Assembly (NCBI RefSeq): GCF_028858725.1
Contig: NC_084790.1
Coordinates: 32,591,031 to 32,655,030 of the forward strand
DNA: 64,000 bases
Origin: Colius striatus
Taxonomy: Eukaryota; Chordata; Aves; Coliiformes; Coliidae
Direction of reading: 5' to 3'
The position numbers and the translations under genes were made by a program. Positions 49,360-60,947 of the stretch are shown here, one piece after another (position 1 is the first letter of the stretch; each line of letters opens with the position of its first letter). A model generated the notes under the pieces. It had not been told where the DNA came from and ran no database searches. It saw nothing but the letters and a program-made list of their open reading frames with translations.

Positions 49360-49586
49360 TGTCATGGTTTTGTGTGGAGCTGTTTCTGGTAATAGGGAAG
49401 GGGCTGTAACATGGCTCCTGTAAGTTACTCAAAACTCTTCCCAGCTCTGAGCCAGACCCACTTCTGAGGCTGAACTAATTGGGTGCCTCCACAATCACTT
49501 TTTAAGAAGAAGGTGGGAGAGAAGGTTTCTTCCTGTTCCGTCTTGTTCTGGTCTTCTTTTTTTTCTGGTTGGTGGTTGTGCAAGGA

Positions 49587-50586
49587 TGTCGTGGTTTAGG
49601 CCCATCAGGGAACAAAAGACCACGATTAGCCTCAAGTACCGAAGAGGCTGAGAATTGCTCGAGGGCAGGGAGGGCTTAATTGCCGCTTAAGGTTCAGGAC
49701 AAAGCAGACCAGGCCACTCGGTTTGGGGAAGAAAAAAAAACAGAAAATAATTTAATGCAACATCAACTAAAACATACCCACAAAAACCCAAAACATAACC
49801 AAAACGAAACAACACAGAGGAATACGTCAATGAAGAGTCCAACCAGCCTTTTTAAGAACACCTTCCCGCCACACCTCCCCTCTTCCCGGGCTCAGAGCCC
49901 TGATCCCGGGGTTTTTACCTTGCCCCCCCCTGAACGGTTCGGGGGGGCAGGCAGTGGAGGTCTCAGTCAGTCTGCTCCCAATAGCTTCTGCCGTCTGTCC
50001 CTCCTCAGGACGTGCCAACTCCACACCAGTCCTCCCTGCAAGTCCGTGGGGTAGCTCACACACGTGGCAGCCCTGCACGGGCTGCTCCGACGTGCACCCA
50101 GTCCAAAGGCTGCAGCTCCTCTCTGCTTCTCGTGTGGGGCTGCTCTGCGGCGTGCAGGCTCTCCAACACGGCCTGGGCCATGGCCGTCTCCCCACACAGT
50201 CCCTCGCCCGTCCGGGCTCACTCACATGGAGCTGCTGGTGGCTCTCAGTCCTGCCACGGATCTCCACAGGTTTCAGGGACACAGCTTGCATTCTCGCCAC
50301 GGCCTGCAGAAGGGTCTCCGCTCCACTGCTCCTCCTTCCTTCCTCCTCTGGCTGAAGGGTCCGCGTGGTCGCCTCCATCTTGTATCCCTCTTACACCTCC
50401 TGACTCGCATTTCAAATTCCCGTCCCCTAAATAGTGATCGCAGAGGCGCCAGATTGGCCCAGCCAGGCCGGAGGTGGGTGTGAACCCAGGAGCCGGGGGA
50501 GGGTCCGCAAACTCTTTACCGGGTCTTCACTGCAACCCGCTCCCCCTGTTACTAAGCCAAAAGCTGCTCCTTGCTAAACCAGAACA
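49587..50586 (-). mobile_element. Solo LTR, family B, minus copy, 1000 bp
   Basis: The plus strand starts TGTCGTGGTTTAGGCCC and ends AAACCAGAACA. It is the reverse complement of the family at 55487-56504. Exact 5-bp flanks AAGGA (49582-49586, 50587-50591) mark the insertion. The uninterrupted counterpart of the target is seen near 61180 in the other family A copy. TG...CA ends, 5-bp duplication and ~1-kb GC-rich U3 fit an ERV LTR. I cannot name the family. Confidence 0.92.
49827..50378 (-). CDS. 183-residue ORF inside LTR B (minus copy), function unknown
   Basis: A reading frame beginning MEATTRTLQPEEE spans much of the LTR in its sense direction and has a counterpart of 188 residues at 55685-56251. 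The product would be Arg-, Glu- and Cys-rich, with no signal peptide, membrane helix or domain I recognise. Most differences between the copies change the amino acid, which does not suggest constraint, and the high GC content makes chance ORFs common here. Reported because both copies keep it open. Confidence 0.25.
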   Translation of the reverse strand: MEATTRTLQPEEEGRRSSGAETLLQAVARMQAVSLKPVEIRGRTESHQQLHVSEPGRARDCVGRRPWPRPCWRACTPQSSPTREAERSCSLWTGCTSEQPVQGCHVCELPHGLAGRTGVELARPEEGQTAEAIGSRLTETSTACPPEPFRGGQGKNPGIRALSPGRGEVWREGVLKKAGWTLH

Positions 50587-51161
50587 AAGGAGTTGGAAGA
50601 AAGAGAGAAGCAACCACGTTGACCTCAAGGTCAGCAAGAAGAGAGAGGAGGAGGTGTGCTGGAGCAGAGACTCCTGCACCTGTACACTACTCCTGTACCA
50701 GCGGTAGTGAGTATGCCCATAGGATGCCATGTCCCGTGTGAAGGACCCTGTATCAGCAGAAGCCGTAGCTGTTGGGAAGAACCCACACCAAGAAGTTTGT
50801 TAAGGACTGTGTCCCATGGGAGGGACTCCATACTAGAGCAGGGGAAGAAAGCCAGGAGTCGTCCTCCTCTGAAAAGCGAGAAGTGGCAGACAACATCTGT
50901 GAGAGATTGGCCACATTCCCCATTTGCCACCGTCCCATACTGTTGAGGGTGGAGGAGGTAGAGATATTGGGAGCAGATATGAAGTGAGCTGAGCCTGGGG
51001 TGAAAGGAGGGAGATCTTAAAGTGCTGGTTGTATTTTTCTCATCATCCTGTCCTGTTTCTACTTTTTGTTCAGTTCTGTTTCTTGTAGGTAGCAGAATAA
51101 GCTCTCCTTACTTTCCTCTCTAAGTCAAGTAGTGGAGTCTGTTTTGCTCAGAACCATAACT

Positions 51162-52645
51162 GAAGATAGCCACCTTCTACTTCCATTTCAAGGAACTGAA
51201 CAGACATAGTACTTTCTCTTTAAACTGATGTGATGTACATGCCTGTTAACCTGTCTGAGACTTTGATTCCATCCCTCACAGCCTCTGTGTGTTTTCTGAA
51301 CTTATCAAAGAAAAGCAGATTAACTTGCCTTACTTCAGTTGGATTCTCTCAGCACTAGTTTTCCTTTCTTCAAGCATATGACAGAATCAATGAGGTGAAT
51401 GGAAAGTATCACTTCACTAGCCTGAAGCTCGGTGGTTTCTCCAGGAAAGTAGAAAGCATGGAGTTGACTCTCTGCCTAATACAGAATATAATTTTAAAAC
51501 TCTTTCACATGAGAGATCACAATTAAGCTGTTTTAGAAAGGTGACAAGCATCACCTTGTTCTGAAAAGACCATGTCTGAGAGTATCCAGTTAAGTCTGTA
51601 GCACCCTAATCTCAGTGTGGAACTCTACATGATAAGAAAAAGACATATAGACTATATATTTAAAAGTATGTAATAAGATGTTTATTTATTTAATGACTCT
51701 GCAAAATAATCTATACTGATATTGAAACCTGTAATTCTAACTGTATTTCAGTTTATATTATCAAGTATAACCAATATGCAAAGTTCACATGCAAGAAAGA
51801 GAATTTTTTAATTGCTTTATTTTTATGCATTGAAAGTTTAAAAGCAGTTGTATTAATTCTTAGGGTGATTAATGTGCATACTAACAATTTCTTCAAAATA
51901 TGCCTATGACGTTCACTACAGAACAAGAAAAAACTTCAATTTAAGTCAAGCCTCCCATCAAGCCTTCCATCAACCATGGAATAGGAGAGGGTAGAGTTAA
52001 CATACAATTTGCTCAGAGTTGAATGAAGTATTCTTAAACAAAGCTGGGTTTCCCATCAAATTACTCAGAAGAAAAAAAAAAACCACTACATAATATCTTA
52101 TAGGAATGTATCAATGCCTCCATAAAAATGTTAGTTGTTGAAACATACATTAAAAAATAGTACCTTTGATACAAATACATATCATTCCTCAGTTGCAAAC
52201 AGTTTGCAATTGTCTTAACATAGTGCTGTATTCTGTTGTGTAGAATTGTCCTAAAGGTTTAGTAGTTAAGTGAACACTGGGACTAGCATTTGTCTAGGAT
52301 AAAGGTTGATGAAAAGATTACTTTGACAGTAATCTTGTTTTGTGTCATTATTGAGAGGACAAGGTCTTAATGCAAGGTAATTTGGAATTATACAGTGATT
52401 TGGGTTGCAAGGGGTCCAAGGGTTGCAAGGGGGTTGCAATCTGACCCCTCATAGCAGGACAGCTTCAAAGTTAAAGACTCATTTGAAACTTGAGTAGGAC
52501 ACTTTTCCAGTTCAGTTCTGAATACCTTCCTCCAGCCACTACCTGCTCTAGTTCTAGACAAAGCCGTAAGAACATCATCATGGTTTATAACTACAATAAT
52601 TACAAACAAATTTTATGTCTATTTCTCAAATGCAATCAAAAGCAC
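51162..52645. other. Non-coding DNA, nothing recognised
   Basis: AT-rich spacer. A local imperfect repeat of GGTTGCAAGGGG lies at 52403-52440. Confidence 0.4.
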
Positions 52646-52647
52646 TT

Positions 52648-53108
52648 AGAATCACAGAATCATAGAATCACAGTATGGTAGGGGTTGGAAGGGACCTTTA
52701 GAGATCATCTGGTCCAAACCCCCTGCAGAAGCAGGTCGACCTACATCAGGTCACAGAGGAACATGTCCAGGTGGGTCCTGACAACCTCCAAGGAAGGAGA
52801 CTCCACACCCTCCCTGGGTAGCCTGTTCCAGTGCTCCATCATCCTCATTGTGAAACAGTTCTATCTGATGTTTAAATGGAATTTTTTTGTTCCAGCTTCA
52901 TCCCATTACCCCTTGTCCTGTTGCTAGCTACTATAGAAAAAAGAGATGTCCCAATTTCCTGACATCCAACATTTATATACTTATAAATATTAATGAAATC
53001 CCCCCTCAGTCTTTTCTAGACTAAATAACCCCAGTTCCTGTAGCCTTTCCTCATAAGGAAGATGCTCCAGTCCCCTGATTATCTTGGTGGCCCTGCACTT
53101 GCTGCAAC
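52648..53108 (-). mobile_element. CR1 3' end, minus strand
   Basis: The tail AGAATCACAGAATCATAGAA is followed by ~450 bases of the 3' untranslated region and the end of ORF2. Confidence 0.92.
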
Positions 53109-53455
53109 AGTATTGTTTCTTTACTTAAGCTGAGTTATTTCAATGTGTATCACTTCACTAATTGAAACAAGTTGTTGCTGAAGATGGGACACATATGTTT
53201 ATCCATTCAAATATTAGTGAATTTATCTACTATTTACCATCATACATACCAACAGAAATATTTTCAGACCTCCTGATTTATTTTTAGCAAAATTGCATAT
53301 TCTATCACAATTCTGACATATATATGAACAGATGGTGAGATAGATATACATATGTGCACACATATACAAAGAAGCAATGAAAAGCATAAACCATATGACT
53401 TTTAACAGACAATTTATTCAAGTCAATCCATATTGATAAAAAATTTCACTCAGTA
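53109..53455. other. Non-coding spacer between two CR1 pieces
   Basis: Short AT-rich sequence; nothing recognised. Confidence 0.4.
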
Positions 53456-53456
53456 A

Positions 53457-53762
53457 GTTTGGGGCATCCCTTTTTTCTATAGTAGATAGTAACAGGTCAA
53501 GGGGTAATGGGATGAAGCTGGAACACAAAAAGTTCCACTTAAACATAAGAAAAAACTATTTCACTGCGAGTGTAATGCAGCAGTGGCACAGGCTGCCCAG
53601 AGGGGTTGTGGAGTCTCCTTCCTTGGAGGTCTTCAAGATCCACCTGGACATTGTTCCTATGTGACTTGATCTAGGTGAACCTGCTTCTGCAGGGGGGTTG
53701 GACTAGATGATCTCTAAAGGTCCCTTCCAACCCCTACCATTCTATGATTCTATGATTCTATA
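53457..53762 (+). mobile_element. CR1 3' end, plus strand
   Basis: About 300 bases end in CTATGATTCTATGATTCTAT, including the GGGGTAATGGGATGAAGCTG block. Confidence 0.93.
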
Positions 53763-55028
53763 AGTTCTGGCAGGAACTGTCAGTGTAGTCCCATTCCAGC
53801 CACATCTGAGAAATCTTCAAGAGCAACAACAAATGATTGACTGTAAAATCAGGAATAATTAGTAATACTGAAGCTTGTTTTATGCAGAATGGAAAACCAG
53901 ATGTGTAGGCTAGAAAAATTGCACAGAATGTGGTTGCAATACTTAAGTAACATAACCTTTCTAAATATTGAAATATAATTCTTACATACTAATTCCTCAT
54001 AATTCTTTCTGATTGAATGTAGTTTCAGTTTGAGAAGAGATTCCAAATTTATCTTGAGAAAATTTGCAACATTAAAGTATAACTATACATAATGAAGATG
54101 CTGAACAATTAAGAATGTTAATCTACATTATCAAGTAGATTTAACAATATGTAGGCATTTTTCTGGAACCACAATTTCTTGGGCAGCTGTGGCACGTTCA
54201 GTAAACCTGTTTCATTTTCAACAAAGAAAAATCTTAAAGTGTGCCATTTCAGACATAAATCCCCTTTTTAACCAGTGGTGTCTAGAAATCCTTGAATGAA
54301 AAATATCCGTAAATCTGAAAATCCTGATATACCATAATAAAGTCTGTTTCTGCTCAAAAGAAATTTGGAGTTACAAAGAAATGTCTCTAGCTCCTGGCAG
54401 GTTTTTTTAAGGCTACTTTCACACCATGAGTCTCAAGAGAGTATAATATGTCCAGATGCGAACACATGCCCAGCTCACACTTCAGTCCATGTCAAAGCAA
54501 AACCCCAATAAATACAACGTTTTCCCATGTTCTTCCTCCTCCTTCTCTGCCTCAGTTTTATGGATAATGAAGCTTAAATGTGACACAGAAGGAAGACAGC
54601 CGTTGTCTGGGGTCCCTCCTCTGGACAATAGAAGGATCAGAATTTAGGGTCTTGCCACACGGTTCATACATTCAGTGTCGTAGAGGCTTGGACCCGAACA
54701 GATTCAGAATCTGGTGTCTCACATTAGCAGGATCTAACTTATGTGAGGAGCAAATGGACAAGAACCTGACACAGAAGACATTAGCACTGCTATTCAGTGT
54801 CTAAAGACAGTTAGGTCCTAGCTGACTTTGTTTGCTATCATAGCAAACTCTCCTTACTGGGGTGAACTGATTTTCTTGAGTCGAGTGACAACTGTGACAA
54901 AAAAAAGAGATTATGATGTAGATGTGCTACTTACTGGATGTCTTTTAAAAGGCAAAATTATACTTTGCTGCATTAAGATGAATTGCACTCTAAGTATGTC
55001 AGACAATGGTAATAAAAGGAATGTCAGA
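53763..55028. other. Non-coding DNA, nothing recognised
   Basis: No repeat family or gene was recognised. Confidence 0.4.
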
Positions 55029-55029
55029 T

Positions 55030-55372
55030 TCACAGAATCTTAAAGGTTAGAAGGGATCTCAAAAGATCAGAGCAGGACTACCTAGAGTAGGTCACACAGG
55101 AACACATCCAGGTGGGTTTTGGATGTCTCCATAGAAAGAGACTCAACAACCCATCTGGGCAGCTCATTCCAGTGCTTTGTCACCCTCACAGTGAAAATGA
55201 GATCCCCCTCAGTCTCCTCCGAGCTAAAGAGTCTCAGCTCCCTCAGCCTTTCATTATAAGGGAGATGTTCCACTGCCTTCATCATCTTTGTGGCCTGTGC
55301 TGAACTCTCTCCAGCAGCAACCTGTCCTTCTTGAACTGAGGGACGCAGAACTGGACACAATACTCCACATGT
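55030..55372 (-). mobile_element. CR1 3' end, minus strand
   Basis: The tail (GATTCACAGAATCTTAAAGG) and ~340 bases of decayed CR1 are present. The 92-codon minus frame at 55082-55360 is the end of ORF2. Confidence 0.87.
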
Positions 55373-55486
55373 TATACTAGAAGAGGTATGTGATTACATT
55401 GGAATGAATATACTTAAAATACTCAGCATTTTTGCAGATGAATTTTACACTTTTTCTGGATGAAAAACTAGATATCCATATGGAGG

Positions 55487-56504
55487 TGTTCTGGTTCAGC
55501 AAGGAGCAGCTTTTTGGCTTAGCGGGTTGCAGTGAAGACCCGGTAATGAGTTTGTGGACTCTCCCCCCGGCTCCTGGGTTCACACCCACCTCCGGCCCGG
55601 CTGGGCCAATCTGGCGCCTCTGCAATCACTATTTAGGTGACGGGAATTCGGAATGCGAGGTAGGAGGTGTAAGAGTGACACAAGATGGAGGCGACCACGC
55701 GGACCCTTCAGCCAGAGGAGGAGGAAGGAAGGAGAAGCAATAGACCAGAGACCCCTCTGCAAGCCGTGGCAAGAATGCAAGCTGTGCCCCTGCAACCTAT
55801 GGAGATCCATGGCAGGACCGAGAGTTACCAGCAGCTCCATGAGAGTGAGCCCGGACGGGCGAGGGACTGTGTGGGGAGACGGCCATGGCCCAGGCCGTGT
55901 TGGAGAGCCTGCGCGCCGCAGAGCAGCCCCACACGAGAGGCAGAGAGGAGCTGCAGCCTTTGGAGTAAGTGCGCGTCGGAGCAGCCCGTGCAGCGCTGCA
56001 GTGCGTGTGAGGTACCCCACGGACTTGCAGGGAGGATGGGTGCAGAATCCACCTGTCCTGAGGAGGGACAAACGGCAGAAGCTATCGGGAACAGACTAAC
56101 TGAAACCCCCACTGCCTGCCCCCCGAACCGTTCGGGGGGGGGGGGGGGGGGGGGGCAAGGTAAAAACTCCGGGATCAGGGCTCTGAGCCCGGGAAGAGGG
56201 GAGGTGTGGCAAGAAGGTGCTCTTAAAAAGGCTGGTTGGACTCTTCATTGATGTATTACTCTGTGTTGTTTCATTTTGGTTATGTTTTGAGTTTTTGGGA
56301 GTATGTGTTAGTTGATGTTGCATTAAATTGGTGGTTTTTTTTTTTTTTTTTTTCTGTTTACTTCCTCAAGCCGAGTGGCCTGGTCTGTTTTGTCCTGATC
56401 CTTAAGCGGCAATTAAGCTCTCCCTGCCCTTGAGCAATTCTCAGCCTCTTAGGTACTCGAGGCTAGTCGTGGTCTTTGTTCCTTGATGGGCCTAAACCAC
56501 GACA
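55487..56504 (+). mobile_element. Solo LTR, family B, plus copy, 1018 bp
   Basis: It starts TGTTCTGGTTCAGC and ends CTAAACCACGACA, with exact 5-bp flanks GGAGG (55482-55486, 56505-56509). An ATTAAA poly(A)-like signal near 56323 is followed by a long T run. A CCCCCCGAAC/GTTCGGGGGG palindrome at about 56119-56139 adjoins a 22-G run (56134-56155). Same family as 49587-50586. Confidence 0.92.
55685..56251 (+). CDS. 188-residue ORF inside LTR B (plus copy), function unknown
   Basis: Counterpart of the frame at 49827-50378, about 84% identical by eye. It starts MEATTRTLQPEEEEG and ends KKAGWTLH in both. The 22-G run inside it encodes a glycine tract of different length from the other copy, yet the frame is kept beyond it. 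No domain recognised. It lies wholly inside a solo LTR with no retroviral partner genes, so expression would depend on the LTR or a neighbouring promoter. Confidence 0.25.
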   Translation: MEATTRTLQPEEEEGRRSNRPETPLQAVARMQAVPLQPMEIHGRTESYQQLHESEPGRARDCVGRRPWPRPCWRACAPQSSPTREAERSCSLWSKCASEQPVQRCSACEVPHGLAGRMGAESTCPEEGQTAEAIGNRLTETPTACPPNRSGGGGGGGQGKNSGIRALSPGRGEVWQEGALKKAGWTLH

Positions 56505-56509
56505 GGAGG

Positions 56510-58058
56510 TGATATTAAACTGGCCTGTGAATAAACTATAATAGAAATACTACTCGCAGGTAAAAGAACATTGCCTGAGAAAATTAGAAATGCAAGTAAG
56601 GAAATTATTCAATTACTAACAATTTTTAAAAAACAAAAAAATAAAAAGCCAAAAATGGCAGAACCAGTGAGCAGAACAGAAAATTAAGTAAAACTGGCTG
56701 CTATTCATCAAATCGGGATGATTGTGCAGTAGAAAACTGCATAGTGGAACATTATTGCATTCAGTGGAAATAATTGCACTCCAATAGCAAAAACAAGTTC
56801 TGTAAAGCAATGAGATTTTCAGTGACAACTTTGTGATCAAATATTTTGAAGCCTAGGGGGAAAAGTTTCATAACAGAGTTTCATGAAGCTCAGACACAAA
56901 CTTGGTCTTCTAGCAGACTGTTTCTTCTCAGCAGCAATCACCTCTCTGTACCATTGATGACACATGGAAAGAAAACCCAACAACAACAACAAATGACCAA
57001 AGAAACAAAAAAAACTAAGTAAAAGCATGAAAGAATATCCATGAGTTTTAATTCTGTTAGTTAATTGTACACAATCTCTAAGGCTGGGCATGTAAGAACA
57101 CCAGACACTAGTCAACATGGCCTCCGTGGAAGACTCCTTCGGGGAAGGCTTACAGTAAAAATAGAAGTTCTCAAAATTACTCTATAAAACATATATATTG
57201 CCAGACTGATGAACAAAAGCAAATAATTTTAAAAACAAAGTAGTCAAAATGTCCCTTATGAGAAAAAGGCTTTTTCACACAAATAAGTTTTGTTAATATA
57301 TATTGCAGAAGAACACAGAATTACAGGTAGCATTTGTAGCAAAAAATACTACACAATAAGCTACTGTGACCACAACAATGCTACTTGCAATACTATTGCA
57401 CGTGCCCAAACACAGCATAGTTTTTCTTCACGACAGTCAGCTTTCAGACATTGAGGACAGACTCTCTGAACTAACATCAACCAGATTTCTCATCCTCGAA
57501 ACTGGAATTGCATATTACAGTACTCCACATGTTCTCTGGGGTACACAGTACTTCTCAGGACCACACCCTAAGCCAGAAGAATGATTTACTGTTAAATTTG
57601 GATGGCATTTTTCCATGGCAGTCTCCAAAGTACTACTGTGATAAACCGCATCTCCAAAGCGGACACAGTAGAAATGGAAAATGCTGTTGTGGAGTGATGA
57701 GACAGGTTCTCTGTAACTATAAAGTACAGTTTTCCCTCAGCCTCAGTTTGTATAAGGACACACTAAAAAAGGATTATTGAGATGTTGCTTGTTAACCTTC
57801 AGAGTTTGTTGTCATAAAGAGTTCTCTATCTGTTTCTTTACATTTCATTTACTGGAGGCAAGGTTGTTGAACAGTGTAACTCTCCATTGGTACAGATTCA
57901 ATGGGGAAAAACTTATCTTCACCTAGACAGTACTAGAAGGCTTCTGCTGCATGTTCTGCAAAAACGGGAAAACAAGATGACATTTCATGATAACTGTAAA
58001 CTATCAAGTCTTTCTATGCTATAGATCAGGTAAGGTCTTCACTGGGTTTACATGCCCA
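56510..58058. other. Non-coding DNA, nothing recognised
   Basis: AT-rich; no gene or repeat was recognised. Confidence 0.4.
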
Positions 58059-58059
58059 A

Positions 58060-58325
58060 AAGTTGGAAGCAGAGGTGGCCTTTGTGAGGAGAAGCTGGGG
58101 CTGCCCTTGGTTCCAGCTGGCTCAAATAAACCCACCAAAAGGTTGAACCCCTCAGCCAACTTGGTGACATCACTCATGGTGCTTTTTTAAAGGTAAGAAA
58201 CACTGTGCAGCAGAGTGTGGAAGGAGTAAGAAATGTGAGAGAAGCATCCCTTTGAGCACCATGAGAGAGAGAGAGGAGGAGGGAGGAGGTGCTGCAGAGA
58301 TTCCTCTGTAGCCCTGAGTATGTGA
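58060..58325 (+). mobile_element. Fragment of avian ERVL-type LTR
   Basis: AGCAGAGGTGGCC, GAGAAGCTGGGGCTGCC and GTTCCAGCTGGCTCAAA, then a purine-rich GAGAGAGAGAGG tract and GTGCTGCAGAGA, resemble a widespread avian ERVL LTR as I remember it. Both ends are missing. Confidence 0.55.
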
Positions 58326-58808
58326 TAAGAGAAATTGCTAGATTTAATGAATGGCTATTGTGAAGCTGGGAAAAATGCTATTAGAAATGGATGGCTTTCT
58401 AAGATGGTTATGTGGAGTTATGTGAGAACTGTGCAAAATTCACAGATACCTGTTATTGAGTATTTGGTATCTCTTTGGTTAGAGCATTGCAAGGCAAACA
58501 CTGCCAATCATACCTCACAGCATATTTCTGACAGTTGTTGCTCTTAAGTACTGTCTGCTTTGCTATACATATTCTGACTTGTAACAACAGTGATTGAAAA
58601 GCAAAGCATATGGTATGTATAAAATGGAATACAAGAGTCATTACTTTTATCAACAAACAGAAAAAATAAACAGCAGAAAAAAAATCAATTGAGATTAACA
58701 TTTTGTAAAATGGAAAATAAAGATTCCTAAAATGTACCAACCCTAATTCACTGTAGCACTTAATGTACAATACTTTGGCATTTTTCCTTTGCTTTGAAAT
58801 TTTTTTCT
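58326..58808. other. Non-coding spacer
   Basis: Nothing recognised. Confidence 0.4.
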
Positions 58809-58809
58809 G

Positions 58810-59752
58810 TTTTTTTCTGTGTCAAGATTTTGACCTCTTCAAAGACCTGCTTGGACAGATCTCAGAAGGTAGAAGTGCCCAAGAGAGCTGGTCAATCTTC
58901 AAGCACCACTTCCTCCAAGCCCAGGATCAGTGTGTCACAACATGTAGGAAAGGAGGAAAAGGAGGCCTCCATGGAGGAGCAAGGATCTGCTGGGAACACT
59001 CAGGCAGAAAGAAGCCATTTATGAGAGGTGGAAACAGGGCCTCACCTCTTGGAAAGAGTATAGGAACTTTGCCAGAGATGGCAGAGGTGCAAATAGGAAG
59101 GCTAGAGCCCTTCTAGAATTAAATCTAGCCAGAAAAGTTAAGGAAAACAAGAATGGAGTTTTAATATGCATTGGCAGTAAAAGGAAGATTAGGAGGAAGG
59201 TAGGCCTGCTGCTGAACACAGAGGTTGCACTGTTGACGGAGGATGCAGAGAAGGCTGAACTACTGAATGCCTTCTTTACAGCCAAGGCCAGCTCTTGGGA
59301 AGCCCAGTCCAGCAAGGATAGTAGAATGGTCTGGACAACAGAGGACTTGCACTGGGTGGATAAGGAAGAGGTTAAAGATTTGTTGGCCAGGCTTAATGCT
59401 CATAAGTCAATGGGTCTCCATGGGATGTATCAGAGAGTGCTGAGGGACCTGGCTGATGTGATTGCTAAGCCTCTATCATTTTTGAACAATCATGGAGGAC
59501 AGGTGGGGTGCCAGTGGATTGGAGAAAGGCCAATGTCACTTGTCCTCAAAAAGGTCCAGAAGGATGACCCAGGAAACTACAGGTCGATCAGCCTCGCCTA
59601 CATCCCTGCAAAGGTGATGGAACAACATACTGAATGTACTCATTAAACATATGAAGGAAAAGGTGGTTATCAGGGGGAGTCAATATGGATTCACCAAGGG
59701 GAAATCCTGTTTGATCAACCTGATAGACTTCTATAATGACATAACTTGCTAT
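58810..59752 (+). mobile_element. CR1 LINE, ORF2 middle part, 3' end missing
   Basis: It runs from the endonuclease/linker text (TTCAAAGACCTGCTTGG) through the RT fingers (59233-59646 frame, with the DPGNYR block) and stops inside RT at about 59752. It parallels 7900-9520 of the other copy. The 3' half is lost, unusual for CR1, which is normally 5'-truncated, so a later deletion or rearrangement is likely. Confidence 0.88.
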
Positions 59753-60302
59753 TGCACTCAGACACCAGTAGAAACTTTGGACATACACTTTTTCCACAAC
59801 TGAGAAGCTTAAGAAATATACATGGCAACAGAGAATACAGTGGGACATACACAAGAACACAAAAAAGGAGATGGTGAATGGGTGGTGAATTTGGAATTCT
59901 CCTGAGACAAATTCACATATAATAGTCCAGAAGGCAACTATTACTGAAAAATGGAATAATCATGCAAATGACTTATTTTTAAAATATCCAATTGCAGCAA
60001 AATATGCCATTGCAGCAGAAAAATAAAAACTGTACATGGGAAGTTTAGTACAATTCTATCAATAATTTAATAATAACAACAGTAACTGTAAAAAAATCCC
60101 TTACAAATCACTACGTGGCACAGTATAATTATTAAAGTTTTAAGTATGACAAGGTCAAGATTATTACTTTTAGTCATTTCCATTGTGAGTAGGTTCATGG
60201 AATTCAGTTTGAATAAATGGTTCACCGTGAATGTGAGCAGTGGCATTAGACCCTAAGTAAGCAATAGTTATTCTACTGAGAAGAAAGAGAATTTTTCCTT
60301 GA
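59753..60302. other. Non-coding spacer before a composite ERV
   Basis: The first ~30 bases resemble 34485-34523. Otherwise nothing was recognised. Confidence 0.4.
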
Positions 60303-60307
60303 ATGTA

Positions 60308-60732
60308 TGTCCTGGTTTGAGCTAGGATAGAGTTAATTCCCGTGAGGAACCAGGAAAGGGTACAGCCTGAACAGCTGACCCAGGCTGGCCAGCAGGTATT
60401 CGATACCATCCTAATGTCATGCCCAGTATGCAGGTACAGGATAGCCGGAAGAAGCTCCCTACCGGGATCGCAGTTTCTCGGTCGCTGGTCCGTAGCAGTT
60501 GCTTAGGGTCGGGTCCTGGGTGGTGAGCCACTGCGTCATTCACCAGTTTTCTTTGTAATATCCCCTCGTCTTTGTTACAGTTGTTCCTCTTCAATTTTCC
60601 CTAGTAAATTGTTCTTATTTCAACTTATGCCAGCTCTTTTACTTTTTTTTTCCTGATCCCCTCTGCATTCCGCTGGGAGGGGGGGCAGTCGTGGGGTTTT
60701 TCCCTTTGCTCCGGCTGGGAAAAACCACGACA
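60308..60732 (+). repeat. LTR (family C), 425 bp, 5' end of the composite ERV
   Basis: TG...CA ends with inverted TGTCCTGGTTT / AAAACCACGACA, resembling avian ERVL LTRs. It is followed at once by a primer-binding-site-like motif. Confidence 0.8.
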
Positions 60733-60737
60733 TTTAT

Positions 60738-60755
60738 TGGCGCTCAAGGTGGGGC
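60738..60755 (+). promoter_or_regulatory. Primer-binding-site-like motif
   Basis: TGGCGCTCAAGGTGGGGC lies five bases after the LTR. It matches my memory of the lysine tRNA (1,2) binding site at about 16 of 18 positions. Confidence 0.6.
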
Positions 60756-60947
60756 CTAAGTCTGTGGGGCTTGGAGCATTGGAGATTAAATTTGAGATAA
60801 GGATATTAATTGTAAGCAGTAACAGCCAAAACATGAACTGTGCTGCTGACTAATGAGGTTTTCAGTGGTTCTACCTCTGGTGAAGGGATGAGGGGTGGAT
60901 TCTTTAACACTTCTTTAAAAAGCAATTCGTGAAGGCGAGGAGTGGAA

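Larger units (their letters stand above)
49360..51161 (+). mobile_element. LTR, family A, copy 1 (interrupted by a family B LTR)
   Basis: It begins TGTCATGGTTTTG and ends near AGAACCATAAC. It matches 60948-62172 on both sides of the inserted element at 49587-50586. An AATAAG at the poly(A)-signal position lies near 51093. Its own length, without the insert, is about 0.8 kb, shorter than copy 2 because it has fewer internal repeat units. I see no clear target duplication of its own. Confidence 0.7.

Noticed and set aside
49954..50483. Antisense frames across LTR B
   Set aside because: They are shadows of the GC-rich sense frame; several overlap in different frames, as composition alone would give.
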